A DNA stretch of 24,774 bases from a virus. Location of the stretch: the IMG/VR virus record IMGVR_UViG_3300020207_000150, positions 1 through 24,774 of that record. One strand, written 5' to 3'. A program made the position numbers and the translations under genes. The notes under the pieces were generated by a model, which did not search any database, had not been told where the DNA came from, and was given only the letters and a program-made list of their open reading frames with translations. Shown here piece by piece: positions 5,329 to 15,421 of the stretch (position 1 is the stretch's first letter; the number at the start of each line of letters is the position of its first letter).

Positions 5329-8300
5329 TTACACCTCTGCTGGTAAAGCAACCGCTCTAAAGTCTCTAACTTTTGGAACATCAACTGTGTTATCACTAGA
5401 CATTACAATTTTAATTGAGAATGTTTTAAATGAATTATATGTTGTTGAACCGCTTGTATAAGTAACAGAATTTGTTGCTGTTGTATCTGAACCTGGTGCA
5501 AATGTAAGTTCTCTATAATCTCTTTCGTTAGCAGATACAAAATTAGCATTGCCTAGTTCGGTCATAAGTGTATATTCTTTATCATCAAAATTATCACTAT
5601 CAGAAGAAGATAATGGTTTATAATATACATGAATATTTGAACCACTAGGTTTATATCCAGTGACATAAACACGAAGGTCACCAGAATCAAAGCCGTCAGC
5701 GAGAGTTACTTTTCTTGTGATGTATCTCACTTTTGAATTACCGCCAGATTTATTATCTTCACCGTTATAAGATACAACCGCACCAGAACCACCACCAGAA
5801 CCAGGTGTCAATGTGATTGTTGGTGATGTTGTATAACCTGAACCACCATTAGTTACATCAAAACTAACAATACTACCAGATACAACATTTGCTGTTGCTA
5901 CAGCACCAGAACCTCCTCCACCAGTAATTGTAACAGTGACATCAGCTGAGTTAGCGTAACCTGAACCAGCCGCTTCAATCACAAAATCTTCCGATTTCAA
6001 AGGTAAATTATCAATCCTATTATCAACAAATATTCCGCCAAATCTTGTAATATCAAGGATAGGAGACACATCAGTATTTAATGTTGACATTGTTGCTTTG
6101 AATTGTAATGTTGTGTTTCCGGTGGTTGAATTTAAAACTCTTCGGCCATCACCATCAGTCATAGGATAATCATTAGACGGCACAATTGTTTTATAACCAG
6201 TAAATCCACCAGTTGACTTTTCTGACAAGAATTGATAAGATATTGCTGTATTTGCCATAGAAACTTGTGATGTTATAAAGTTTACCAAATCATAAGAAAC
6301 ATTTGAAGAAGGTGCATCAACAGTAAACATAGCTGTTGCTGAAGATGAACTAAATGTTTTACGGAATAATCTAAATGAAATATCTAAATTCTGGTCTGCC
6401 TGCCATGTGGATCCATTTTGAGACATAAAGAATGAGCCGCCATAAGGTTGTTCAGATATTTGAACACCGGAAACAATGTCTAATTTACCAACCTCTGCTA
6501 CATAAGCTTCATAACTATTACAGTTTGAAAGAAGAACGAAACAATGTTCACCTGGTAATAGATAAATTGGTGTATCAAAAACAAAGTCTGTATATTTTGT
6601 AGAATCAGTAAAACTTGGAGCATCGGTTGTTTTAACTTTATCTGGTGTTAATGTAACTGAACCATATGGATAAACTGTTGTTGATGATGGATAACCATTG
6701 ACAGTTGGTCTCAATTGTAAGGTTACGGGCACGGTATCATCTTTTGATTTAAAGCACACACGAACTCTATCCAAGAACATACCTTGAGGATGTTGGTCGG
6801 GTGCTACTAGGAATGTTTGCGCTAATGGGTCGTACCAACCAGCCACAGTTTCTTGTTGTGTAGAAGTTGTTGATGTGATTCTATCATCTATAACTGTTGT
6901 TCTTTGTGTTGTTGGTTGGATTGTTGAAACAATAACCTCTTCGGATGTTTGCAACAAACCTTGAGCAAAGAATGAAGCATCACCGTTTGTTGTTGAACTT
7001 GGAATATCTCCAGATGCTACATCAATTAATCTAAATGCTTTTTCACCTGTTCTAAATGTTCCTGATGGTATATTGTAAATACCTGCAACATCACCACCTC
7101 TTGTTGTTGTCAATCTACCAATCGAATAAACTGATGTTGTGTCTGGTGTTATTGCCCAAGAACCAGAAATAGTCGCAACTCTTGTTGTTGCATTATAACT
7201 TGTCATTGTTGCTGTTTGACCTGCACCAGTTCCACTTACAATAAAGATGGTGTTACTGTTAGCTGTGTTTGCATAATAACCAGAATTATCAGCACCTTCA
7301 GCATCAATTGCTAAAGTAATAGTTGTTGATGTAGCTGCATTTGCAAATCCAGAATAATGATGATATTCAGAAATCCTAGATGTTGTTCCTGATACAGAAC
7401 CAATTAAATTAGCACTTGTAATATCAAATTTTGTTGTTGGACTTACATTAACAACAAAAACCGAGTTGTTTGATGTTTGAACAACAACAGCGCTACCATT
7501 TGTTGTAGCAGTTCCGTTGTCATAAACAGTAACAGGTTCAGTATTAGCAACGGCCGTCCTGTATGATAAATTATTATTTGTTAATACAAATTTGTTTGCT
7601 CGAGCTACATATTGTTCTACAGCTGTATTATCAAAAAATGTATATAAAACGGTATCTGGTTTAAAATCGGATGCGGTAAATAAAACACTTTTTGCTCTCA
7701 TATAAGGAATAACTGAAACATCAACAATCCTATCACCTAAAGATTGTGTTATTGATTCAGCACTAAAGCCCAACCCTATACCTGAACGAGTTTGTGCTTC
7801 AGATGTTTGAATTGTTCTTGTAACAGTACCAGCATTTGAGGTGAATCTATTTCCACGACCGTGTCTAGGCCCACCAATCCAATGACCAGACTTGAGTTCA
7901 ACTTCTTCGGAGATAATCTCTGTTCCTGACCAAATGGTTTGCCAGCTTCCCCACTCAACGCCAAATGGTTCTACTTGCGACATTAATAAATCCCAAGCGT
8001 CTTTATCACCACCCAAGTTTACTAATACATCAGGTTTTGTACTTGTGTCGACCCAAATGTCAGAAGGTGGGTCAAGTTTAATTTTACCTATGTAATTAAC
8101 CATATTAAATGGATTAATATTCATAGCTTTTGAAGCTAAATCTTGTTGAACAAAACTTGTAGATGAAGATGTTAAGGTGATGAAAGGTCCATCTTGCGTA
8201 AAGTTTGATGAATTTGCTGAATCAAAACTTAAACCATATGATGATATATTACATGATGGTCTTAGCTCTTTGTTGATTGGATCAATAGCAGCAAAGTAAT

Positions 8301-11300
8301 CTCTGTTTGTTACATCAGCTACAGAGTGTCCTACAAATGAATCAACGATAATACCATTTTTAAATCTAGGTAAATTTGTAGAATCTAAAATACTTAAGTC
8401 TTGTTTTGTAACAGTTTCTTGTTCAAGTAATGATAGTGATGTGTAATACTCTAAATTACCAATTCTTCTATCTAAATTACCAATGTCACGCATTGTATAT
8501 CTGCGATTGTTTATATATTGTGTTTCAATATCGTCAGCATTAGCTAAATAAGCTGATTCATATAAGACATAAAGATTCATTGAATCTTCTTTATTTCTTG
8601 GAGGAACAGGATTCTTAGAAGAAGTTCCTTGTATAATTTCAAAAGACCTACTTTTATTTAAAACAACCTTATCAATTCTAGGCAAATAATAACTAAAATC
8701 TAAAATAATATCTGAACCATTTTCAACAACTTTTGGACCGGTTGTTCCTGAATCAACATCAAACTGAACAGCGGTACCAATAGATGCTGTAGCATCTTTA
8801 CGAACTGGCCTAAAGTCAATAGAATCTCTCAAATTATATATTTCACCGGTTGTTGGTGATGTATAATCTGGAATTGTAGAATAGGTTGGATAAGAATCAA
8901 CGGTAAAGAAGCCTGCGCCAGAAGACGAATACTTATTATATCTCACAACTAAAGGACCATTTGGCGCTGAATAGCCAGGTCTTAATTTAATATTTGCATG
9001 ATTATAAAAAGAATCTCTTTGGCCGTTATCCAATGTATATCTGGCTGTTACATCTGAATAACCAGTATTTGCAACAGAAGAACCATTAAAGTCATAAACG
9101 GAAATCAGTTCAGTAACATCTGAAACATAAAGTGACTGAGCTGTAGATGGAACTTTAATTACATTGTTTGCTTGAATTGTTGTTTGACCTTGATTAGCAT
9201 AAACAATGACACCATTTGTATTAATAGATTCGCCACCAGAAACTTGAACTGTTGAGTTAGCTGAAACGAGAGTTTTTGTTTTTGCAGGACTACCAGATGC
9301 TAATGTAAAATTAACAGTAGTAATAATATTTGCGGTCATATTACCTGCACTTGCAATTGTTATTTTTTTAGTTCCTGTGTCAACATCTGTAATATTATCA
9401 GCTGAAATAACTTCACCAACAGAATATGGAGAGGTTCCAGCGCTAGTAACAACAACTTGATAATTTTGTAATATTGCCGATGTAGAGCCAGCTGTTGTTA
9501 AAGATTCACCCGAACCTAAAGATAAAGCTGGAGAAACACCAGCGGAAAAAGCTTGGTCTTCATATAATCGCTTATATGAATATGAAAAGTCAGAAATTGT
9601 TCCGTCAGCAACAAATCTTTCACCTAGTGAAATAATAGGTGGTTGAAAATCGGTATCAGTAAGATATGTATCATTATAAGTTGACGCTAAATCTTTTGAC
9701 CTCGTTTCAACATCTGATGTATGAACAACTGTTGTTCCAGAGTGAACGGCTAAACTTTCAATTTCACTTACTTCAAAATCAATAGAAAATTCTGATGCTG
9801 TGGTTAAAGTAGCTACAAACGCTTCTGAAAGTGTGATTGTTTGTGTAGAAGCTACAAAATCAGTAATTCGTTTTGGTTCTTCATCAACACCAGGACCAGC
9901 AATAATTTTAAATGTAGCGCCAACATAAGCGTCATTAACGCCAGAAAATATTTGGCCAGAACCTGTATTACCAATTGTTAAAGTTGTTCCAGAATATGTT
10001 CTAACATTTCCGGTAATTGAATTATTAACCAGAACATCAAATAAAAATGATTTATATGTATAAGTTGAAGAATCAGAAGTATTTGATGAAGTATCATATA
10101 GTGTTGAGATAACTCTAGCGGTACCAATTTTTGTATTTGCTATTGTTGCTGCTGATGTTGTATTAATTGAAGCTACATCAACACAATGTAAATCTAAAGT
10201 AGATAAATCATTAATTGCTTGTGTTCCTGTGTGATTTGTTGTATATAGATAGTTACCATAATCACCAGTCAATCTTCTATTTTGAATAGAATCGGTATCT
10301 CTTGGTTTTGGAACAGTTAATATTGTTGGTGCAATTGTTTCGTATTCATAACCATAAACATAGGCTTTTCCTGGAGATAATATTACATCAAGATTAGCTG
10401 TATTAGCTGTGTTGGTTTCTAAAGAAATTTTAAATGGTCTAACTGTATAATTACCAGATTCATCATATGTTCTTCTGGCCATTGTTTCTTCTAGCACCGA
10501 ATAAATTGGTGTTCTATAATTTCTGGTCAATTTACCTTCTTCAACTCGGGCTAACTCAATAAATTGTGTTGTATCGGTTGATGTTAATGAACGAGTAGAA
10601 AGGACTAAATTGATTTTAAAACGATCAGAGCCTGGTGCCTGATAGTTTGAAGCAGACTGTGCTGGGTCTAATAATGATGTATCTGTGCTTGATGTGACAG
10701 TTGATTCGGTAATTTCAAAACCAATTTTTGCGTTAGCTGTTGTTGTGCTGTATTTTGATGTTGCGACTGTTTGTGCATCATTTTTAATAAAAAATCCATC
10801 ATAATAATAAACACCCTCATCAACAGAAAACACTTGACCTGTTCCAACACCAGATGTGGCTACATTAGCAAGTGTAGCACCTGACGCTAAATTTGTTGTG
10901 ATTGTTTCACCATCAACAAATGGATCACCATATATTTGACGAACCAATAATGTTTTTGGGTCTCCAGTACCAGCGTCAGCATCAAATACTTTAATAACAG
11001 TAGCTCGTTTTTGAGGATCATTAACACTATCAACAATAGTTTCACCAACAAAATTATTTGCAGTAACAGAAGAACCTGCATAATCAGAATCTAATTTAAG
11101 ATAAGTTACTTCTTGTAAGAATGTTGCGCCACCAGTAACAACAGAACCATTTTTAAATACATGATTACCAAATCTTTCAATTTGTTTTTGTAATATGGTT
11201 TGTGCTTGGGTTAATTCACGAGCCTGAACAGCATAGCCAGGTTTGAATAACATTCGAAGAAACTTTTTATCCTCATTATAATCATCGTAATAAGGATTTA

Positions 11301-11325
11301 CATTAAAATTGGTATCAATACTCAT
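5329..11325 (-). CDS. Very large DUF4815-type virion structural protein, 1998 aa
   Basis: ATG start with GAGGAA (11330-11335) overlapping the stop of gp8. The N-terminus (FNVNPYYDDYNEDKKFLRML, then GYAVQARELTQAQTILQKQI and ERFGNHVFKNGSVV) is the signature of the DUF4815 family of phage structural proteins. Further conserved-looking parts are residues about 195-305 (RFKINLVLSTRSL; ARRTYDESGNYTVRPFKISL), about 945-975 with a helical MRDIGNLDRRIGNLEYYTSL, about 1195-1240 (IVDVSVIPYMRAKSVLFTA), and about 1495-1555 (GWYDPLAQTFLVAP; LQLRPTVNGYP). Inserted beta modules occur near 460-520 and 1320-1400, and a Gly-x-Gly-Tyr pair near 1780-1860. It follows gp8, where T4 has genes 9-12, so it is probably a peripheral baseplate or fibre-anchoring protein. 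No frameshift is seen. Confidence 0.88.
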   Translation of the reverse strand: MSIDTNFNVNPYYDDYNEDKKFLRMLFKPGYAVQARELTQAQTILQKQIERFGNHVFKNGSVVTGGATFLQEVTYLKLDSDYAGSSVTANNFVGETIVDSVNDPQKRATVIKVFDADAGTGDPKTLLVRQIYGDPFVDGETITTNLASGATLANVATSGVGTGQVFSVDEGVYYYDGFFIKNDAQTVATSKYSTTTANAKIGFEITESTVTSSTDTSLLDPAQSASNYQAPGSDRFKINLVLSTRSLTSTDTTQFIELARVEEGKLTRNYRTPIYSVLEETMARRTYDESGNYTVRPFKISLETNTANTANLDVILSPGKAYVYGYEYETIAPTILTVPKPRDTDSIQNRRLTGDYGNYLYTTNHTGTQAINDLSTLDLHCVDVASINTTSAATIANTKIGTARVISTLYDTSSNTSDSSTYTYKSFLFDVLVNNSITGNVRTYSGTTLTIGNTGSGQIFSGVNDAYVGATFKIIAGPGVDEEPKRITDFVASTQTITLSEAFVATLTTASEFSIDFEVSEIESLAVHSGTTVVHTSDVETRSKDLASTYNDTYLTDTDFQPPIISLGERFVADGTISDFSYSYKRLYEDQAFSAGVSPALSLGSGESLTTAGSTSAILQNYQVVVTSAGTSPYSVGEVISADNITDVDTGTKKITIASAGNMTANIITTVNFTLASGSPAKTKTLVSANSTVQVSGGESINTNGVIVYANQGQTTIQANNVIKVPSTAQSLYVSDVTELISVYDFNGSSVANTGYSDVTARYTLDNGQRDSFYNHANIKLRPGYSAPNGPLVVRYNKYSSSGAGFFTVDSYPTYSTIPDYTSPTTGEIYNLRDSIDFRPVRKDATASIGTAVQFDVDSGTTGPKVVENGSDIILDFSYYLPRIDKVVLNKSRSFEIIQGTSSKNPVPPRNKEDSMNLYVLYESAYLANADDIETQYINNRRYTMRDIGNLDRRIGNLEYYTSLSLLEQETVTKQDLSILDSTNLPRFKNGIIVDSFVGHSVADVTNRDYFAAIDPINKELRPSCNISSYGLSFDSANSSNFTQDGPFITLTSSSTSFVQQDLASKAMNINPFNMVNYIGKIKLDPPSDIWVDTSTKPDVLVNLGGDKDAWDLLMSQVEPFGVEWGSWQTIWSGTEIISEEVELKSGHWIGGPRHGRGNRFTSNAGTVTRTIQTSEAQTRSGIGLGFSAESITQSLGDRIVDVSVIPYMRAKSVLFTASDFKPDTVLYTFFDNTAVEQYVARANKFVLTNNNLSYRTAVANTEPVTVYDNGTATTNGSAVVVQTSNNSVFVVNVSPTTKFDITSANLIGSVSGTTSRISEYHHYSGFANAATSTTITLAIDAEGADNSGYYANTANSNTIFIVSGTGAGQTATMTSYNATTRVATISGSWAITPDTTSVYSIGRLTTTRGGDVAGIYNIPSGTFRTGEKAFRLIDVASGDIPSSTTNGDASFFAQGLLQTSEEVIVSTIQPTTQRTTVIDDRITSTTSTQQETVAGWYDPLAQTFLVAPDQHPQGMFLDRVRVCFKSKDDTVPVTLQLRPTVNGYPSSTTVYPYGSVTLTPDKVKTTDAPSFTDSTKYTDFVFDTPIYLLPGEHCFVLLSNCNSYEAYVAEVGKLDIVSGVQISEQPYGGSFFMSQNGSTWQADQNLDISFRLFRKTFSSSSATAMFTVDAPSSNVSYDLVNFITSQVSMANTAISYQFLSEKSTGGFTGYKTIVPSNDYPMTDGDGRRVLNSTTGNTTLQFKATMSTLNTDVSPILDITRFGGIFVDNRIDNLPLKSEDFVIEAAGSGYANSADVTVTITGGGGSGAVATANVVSGSIVSFDVTNGGSGYTTSPTITLTPGSGGGSGAVVSYNGEDNKSGGNSKVRYITRKVTLADGFDSGDLRVYVTGYKPSGSNIHVYYKPLSSSDSDNFDDKEYTLMTELGNANFVSANERDYRELTFAPGSDTTATNSVTYTSGSTTYNSFKTFSIKIVMSSDNTVDVPKVRDFRAVALPAEV
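5755..5990 (-). repeat. Pair of GxGY beta modules inside the 1998-aa protein
   Basis: Encodes EAAGSGYANSADVTVTITGG, then GSGAVATANVVSGSIVSFDV and TNGGSGYTTSPTITLTPGSG. The unit (xGxGYxxxPxVTITGxGxGAxAxAxVxxGxIxxxxVTN) occurs twice here and again in gp6, with looser copies in the gp7-position protein and gp8. Confidence 0.7.
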
Positions 11326-11334
11326 TTAGTTCCT

Positions 11335-12882
11335 CTAAAATTTTAAAACTATTTTTAAATTTTCTGCTTGACCTTGAGAACGATCAATCTTTGTTATATT
11401 TTCTGTATATACAATGTCACCAGTATAAGGAGTAAATTCTGGATAATTTACACCTGTTGGTGTTCTTGTTACACCCGATGTTGCGCCAACCAAATCAAGA
11501 CCACCTTGGAATGTTCCTAAAACTTTTGTCAATCTAACCAAGTTTGTGCTTTGAGCATTTACAAAACCTGAAAAGACTGCATTGTTTGGGTCTCCTTGAT
11601 AAACATATTCATTCAATGTAAATGAAGAACCAGCAACCATTGTTATATCATGTGTCTGTGAAATAACCGAATTAGCTGTGCTATGTGTTATTACAGAACT
11701 ATTACCGTATTTATGCGGTCCAACCAATAATCCATACTGTCTTATTGAAGTATCCGTAGAAATTAATCCATTTTCCGTTGAATCTATTTCACCAACTCTT
11801 GAGGTAAACATAACATTAGTTGCATTTAAATCTTTAGCTGGATTATAAGCATGGCCCAATTTTGGCGATTTAATAACTCGTGCTGTTGCATTTGTGCCTG
11901 AGCCGAATATAATTGCATTTGCTCTTGCATATCCAGTACCAATTGTTGATACTGTAACTTTTGTAACATTACCGCCAGACACATCAGCTGTGGCTTCAGC
12001 GCCTGTTCCATCACCTTCAATATAAACTCTTGTTGTAATTGTTAAATTATTTCCTGAACCACCACCATTAGCTGTTGTAGCGGATGATAGTGTAATTTTA
12101 TTATTTGGTGTATCAATATTTGTAATGTATGAACCAGATAAAACACCTGTTCCTGCCACTTTCATATTAGCTGAAATATTTGTTGTATTGGCTAATGTTA
12201 AAGTTGTGCAACTATTTGCAAAAGCATCAACTGTTACAATACTATGATAATAATTGGAACCACCATTCGTAACAATAATTGTTGTGAGTTCTCCATCAAC
12301 AACACCCGTATTACTCATACCATAATCTAGTTGTGTTGTGCTATGTGGTGATGGAATCCAATCTGAATTTAAAAATTTATTTGATGGTTTGACATTATAC
12401 ATATATTTCCAAATGTAACCATCAGAGGTACCAATATTTCCATTTGATGTTGTATAGTCACCTGTTGGTTCAACTGTTGAATTTGCTGAAGAATTATTTG
12501 ACATACATTTGTAAACATTTCTATCAGATGTAATTACATAAATTGGTTGAACTCCACTTGTCGTATTTGCTGTAATTTGTGTATTAGCATCGACCGTGTC
12601 ATCATAGTGTTGATAGACTGTATTTGTTGACCAATTAAATCTTGGAACAACTAACTCAACATCATTACCTGTTATTTTTTTGGCAGCAAATATATTGTCA
12701 TATATGCCTTTTTCTTCTACAATAGTATCAACAATAGAATCCGGTGAGGCTTCGTTTGCATAAGGAACATGATTACCAACAAACACATAAACGACAGGAT
12801 CATTTTCGTTTGCAGTTGATTGTGAATCACGCCAAAGTTTTGCGTTTTGATAACCTAATTTTTCTTTTATAATTGTTGTCAT
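11335..12882 (-). CDS. gp8: Baseplate wedge subunit gp8-like, 515 aa
   Basis: Starts ten bases after the preceding gene, with AGAAGA before the ATG. T4 gp8 (334 residues) is a wedge protein that joins gp10 and gp7 in the baseplate. Recognisable parts here are an N-terminal helix (YQNAKLWRDS), VVYVFVGNHVPYANE at about 30-44, the VVPRFNW strand at 78-84, NVYKCMSNNSSANSTVEPTG at 122-141 and TSDGYIWKYMYNVKPSNKF at 152-170. The last two match the T4 pattern of VYRC, TIEPG and DGYVWEYLF. The extra length comes from a beta-rich insertion from about residue 195 to 345, carrying two GxxY modules (VTNGGSNYYHSIV; STIGTGYARANAIIF). The C-terminus again resembles a structural fold (GDIVYTENITKIDRSQGQAE, LKIVLKF). 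Confidence 0.82.
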   Translation of the reverse strand: MTTIIKEKLGYQNAKLWRDSQSTANENDPVVYVFVGNHVPYANEASPDSIVDTIVEEKGIYDNIFAAKKITGNDVELVVPRFNWSTNTVYQHYDDTVDANTQITANTTSGVQPIYVITSDRNVYKCMSNNSSANSTVEPTGDYTTSNGNIGTSDGYIWKYMYNVKPSNKFLNSDWIPSPHSTTQLDYGMSNTGVVDGELTTIIVTNGGSNYYHSIVTVDAFANSCTTLTLANTTNISANMKVAGTGVLSGSYITNIDTPNNKITLSSATTANGGGSGNNLTITTRVYIEGDGTGAEATADVSGGNVTKVTVSTIGTGYARANAIIFGSGTNATARVIKSPKLGHAYNPAKDLNATNVMFTSRVGEIDSTENGLISTDTSIRQYGLLVGPHKYGNSSVITHSTANSVISQTHDITMVAGSSFTLNEYVYQGDPNNAVFSGFVNAQSTNLVRLTKVLGTFQGGLDLVGATSGVTRTPTGVNYPEFTPYTGDIVYTENITKIDRSQGQAENLKIVLKF

Positions 12883-12892
12883 AGTCTTCTAT

Positions 12893-15421
12893 TTAGTCGA
12901 GAATTATTAAAGTTTGTAGATTTGCTGTATTTGTAAATGCTGAAGTTACAGAGATATTACTGTTACTTACAAAACTTGCAATTGTTCTTATTTCTCCATT
13001 TACAGAAACATTAGAACCCACACTTAAGATTCCATTTGTATTTGCTAATTCAAAGAATGTGTTTAGTCCGGTCATGTATATTGATGATGAAGTAACATTA
13101 ACCACACCAGAAATTGTTGTTGAATTTGAACCAGCAACATCTATCACATCAACAGTTCCAATTGATGTTCTATTCAAATCAGCATAATTTACAAAACCAG
13201 CTGGATGTAATAAATCTTTTAATACTTTTTTATATTTTGTAAATTCGGTTAATGATGATGTCACATAAGAATAGTCAATATAATAATCTTCACCTTGTAT
13301 TTTTCTTTCACTTGATGATAAAATAGAATCTGATGAAGTCCATCTACCTGGGAATGTTGCATAAGATGGATCAATGCCTGGAACATTAGCTATAGCTAAT
13401 CCGTCTCCATAACCCGTTAAATCAATTTGAGGAATATATTGATATCTTGAACCACCACTTAAAACTTTAATTGCGGTAATTTGTCCAGCATTTACACCAC
13501 TAATTGTTGCTAAAATATTTTCACCATCACTTGTCAATGCAGTAACTTGTAAATTTGCATTTGCACCAGCATCTGATGTTACAGTAAGTGTAGGAAGATT
13601 CGACTGAACATATCTTTGACCACCAATCGGGAAAACATCAAAACGGCCCATTTTTTTACCAGTAGCTGTTGTTGCAAAATTAACATTTACTGTTGCGTGT
13701 GTTGTATTAGCAACAGTATTAATAAAACGAATTTCATTATTTACAATGACTTTATCACCCGGTCTAATTTCTGTTCCAAAATATGTATCTGTTCCAACAA
13801 TTTCATTTGTATTGGCAATATTAACTGTTCCTTGAACTCTCCAAGGTTGTATTTCTACTTGAGTAATTGCACCATCAACATCAACCTCTTTAACAGCAGC
13901 TGCAGCTCCTTGACCGTAAGTTCCTGAGGGATTTGTAAAAACAACTTCATCACCAGGAACATAACCATCACCACCATCATTAATTTGTATTCTACCGACC
14001 GATTCAAATGTTTTAATACTGTAATAAACATTTCCAGCTGGATATGTTGCACCTTCACTATCTAATGTTGGCGAAGATGATATGTCTGTATTTGAAAATA
14101 AAACAATAACATTTGTAATTGGACCCAAATCTTGCAAAGTTAAAGGTGTCAAAGCATCTGCAATAACGGTACTAACATTTTCCGTAATATCACTTGCAAA
14201 ACCATAATCAGTTGCTGATATATTAACATTAGCATATGGTGATATGACATCATTGTAAACTGTATATGTGTTTATGGTTGAATTAGCAACTCCCGTTGTA
14301 TCAACTATATCAGCCGCCATTTGTAATACTTCTGGTGCTGTATCAATAGATTCTATTAAAGCGCTGTCACTAAATCCTGCACCGCCATATACAATATTTG
14401 CACCATTGACGAGACCAGAAACAACCGTTAAAACTTCTGCTGTTGCAGGAGTGGTTGCACCACCACCAACAACTAAAACTGGATCACCAACATTATAACT
14501 TGCACCACCATCAATAATATTAATTTGTGTTACAATAGCAAACGAATCTGCTTGTAAGGTAACAAGTTGGCCTAATGAATTGATTATATCCGTTTGAACA
14601 ATCTCACCAGTTTCAAACGAGCCATTTAGTGTTTTTGGGTTGATGAATAATTCATATGGAAAACCAAGGTTAAAAGTATCAGTAATAATTCTTTTTACAG
14701 CTCGTTCAATAATTGCTGTTGCGCCTGATGTTAAGCCAGTAACTTTTCTGTTTGCTAATAGAGTAGGTGTAAAGTTTGAGTATTCAACCTTAATACTTGC
14801 ACCATTAGAAGGTGCTGATAAAAATACAATTTTTAATGATTCTTTACGAATGTAATAATCGGTATTTAATGTTTGTTCAACATCATCAATATAAACCGTA
14901 ACACCACTGGAATCAACTTCTTCAGCTAAATAAAATGTGGTTTCTGAACCATTACCTGTATAGACACTTCTTATATCCGTTTCGATTTTTAATTCATTGT
15001 CAATTGTCCATTGACCATCAGAAGGCCTAAGAACATTTGTTTTTGGAAGTTTAATTTCAACCTCATCATTATACAACATTCTAAAAAGAAGTTTAAAAGC
15101 TTTCTCATTACCTTTTGCAAGATAAACAGGTAAAACATTTTTAATTAAAAACTCTTTATTAACCGAAACATCTCTAGGCAATAAATCTGCATATGTGTTG
15201 AAAAAACTATTTTCAAAATCATCAATAGAATGGTCAATATCAGCCAAATATCTTAATGTTTTTGATTGGGTTGTTAAATCATTAAGTTGGCTACCTTGTT
15301 TTGTCTCAAGGTATTCATAATATGCTTCTAGGAAAGTAATAAAGACAGGATATTCTTCTCGAACAAATTCGGGAACCTGTCTATTAACTAATAGAGATGT
15401 TAAATTATCAGAATGTGCCAT
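12893..15421 (-). CDS. Baseplate wedge structural protein, 842 aa (gp7 position)
   Basis: ATG overlaps the gp6 stop by one base. The first 125 residues are largely helical (SLLVNRQVPEFVREEYPVFI, TFLEAYYEYLETKQGSQLND, LLPRDVSVNKEFLIKNVLPV) and look like a wedge-binding domain; this start is common in marine T4-like phages between gp6 and gp8. Residues about 150-212 are a fibre-type beta module (YTGNGSETTFYLAEEV; VTVYIDDVEQTLNTDYYI). Downstream are several GGxxY modules (IDGGASYNVGDPVLVVGGGA; INDGGDGYVPGDEVVF; KVLSGGSRYQYIPQIDL). Near residue 730 is a helical segment, TEFTKYKKVLKDLLHPAGF. The order gp25-gp6-this-gp8 places it where T4 encodes gp7 (about 1032 residues), the scaffold joining wedge subunits. 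That equivalence is inferred from position, so no symbol is given. Confidence 0.8.
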   Translation of the reverse strand: MAHSDNLTSLLVNRQVPEFVREEYPVFITFLEAYYEYLETKQGSQLNDLTTQSKTLRYLADIDHSIDDFENSFFNTYADLLPRDVSVNKEFLIKNVLPVYLAKGNEKAFKLLFRMLYNDEVEIKLPKTNVLRPSDGQWTIDNELKIETDIRSVYTGNGSETTFYLAEEVDSSGVTVYIDDVEQTLNTDYYIRKESLKIVFLSAPSNGASIKVEYSNFTPTLLANRKVTGLTSGATAIIERAVKRIITDTFNLGFPYELFINPKTLNGSFETGEIVQTDIINSLGQLVTLQADSFAIVTQINIIDGGASYNVGDPVLVVGGGATTPATAEVLTVVSGLVNGANIVYGGAGFSDSALIESIDTAPEVLQMAADIVDTTGVANSTINTYTVYNDVISPYANVNISATDYGFASDITENVSTVIADALTPLTLQDLGPITNVIVLFSNTDISSSPTLDSEGATYPAGNVYYSIKTFESVGRIQINDGGDGYVPGDEVVFTNPSGTYGQGAAAAVKEVDVDGAITQVEIQPWRVQGTVNIANTNEIVGTDTYFGTEIRPGDKVIVNNEIRFINTVANTTHATVNVNFATTATGKKMGRFDVFPIGGQRYVQSNLPTLTVTSDAGANANLQVTALTSDGENILATISGVNAGQITAIKVLSGGSRYQYIPQIDLTGYGDGLAIANVPGIDPSYATFPGRWTSSDSILSSSERKIQGEDYYIDYSYVTSSLTEFTKYKKVLKDLLHPAGFVNYADLNRTSIGTVDVIDVAGSNSTTISGVVNVTSSSIYMTGLNTFFELANTNGILSVGSNVSVNGEIRTIASFVSNSNISVTSAFTNTANLQTLIILD

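Noticed and set aside
5328-5396. Longer 76-aa protein from a GTG at 5396
   Set aside because: The ATG at 5327 has AGAGGTG at correct spacing and begins just after the upstream stop; the extension is the end of the 1998-aa gene in another frame.
11708-11715. CATAAATA on the minus strand inside gp8 as a late promoter
   Set aside because: It lies within coding sequence nearly 400 bases ahead of the next start, and a match of this length is expected by chance in AT-rich DNA.
13616-13927. Plus-strand cysteine-rich open frame of 103 codons
   Set aside because: Antisense to the 842-aa wedge gene; composition follows from complementing Thr/Ala/Asn codons, and no initiation signal is seen.
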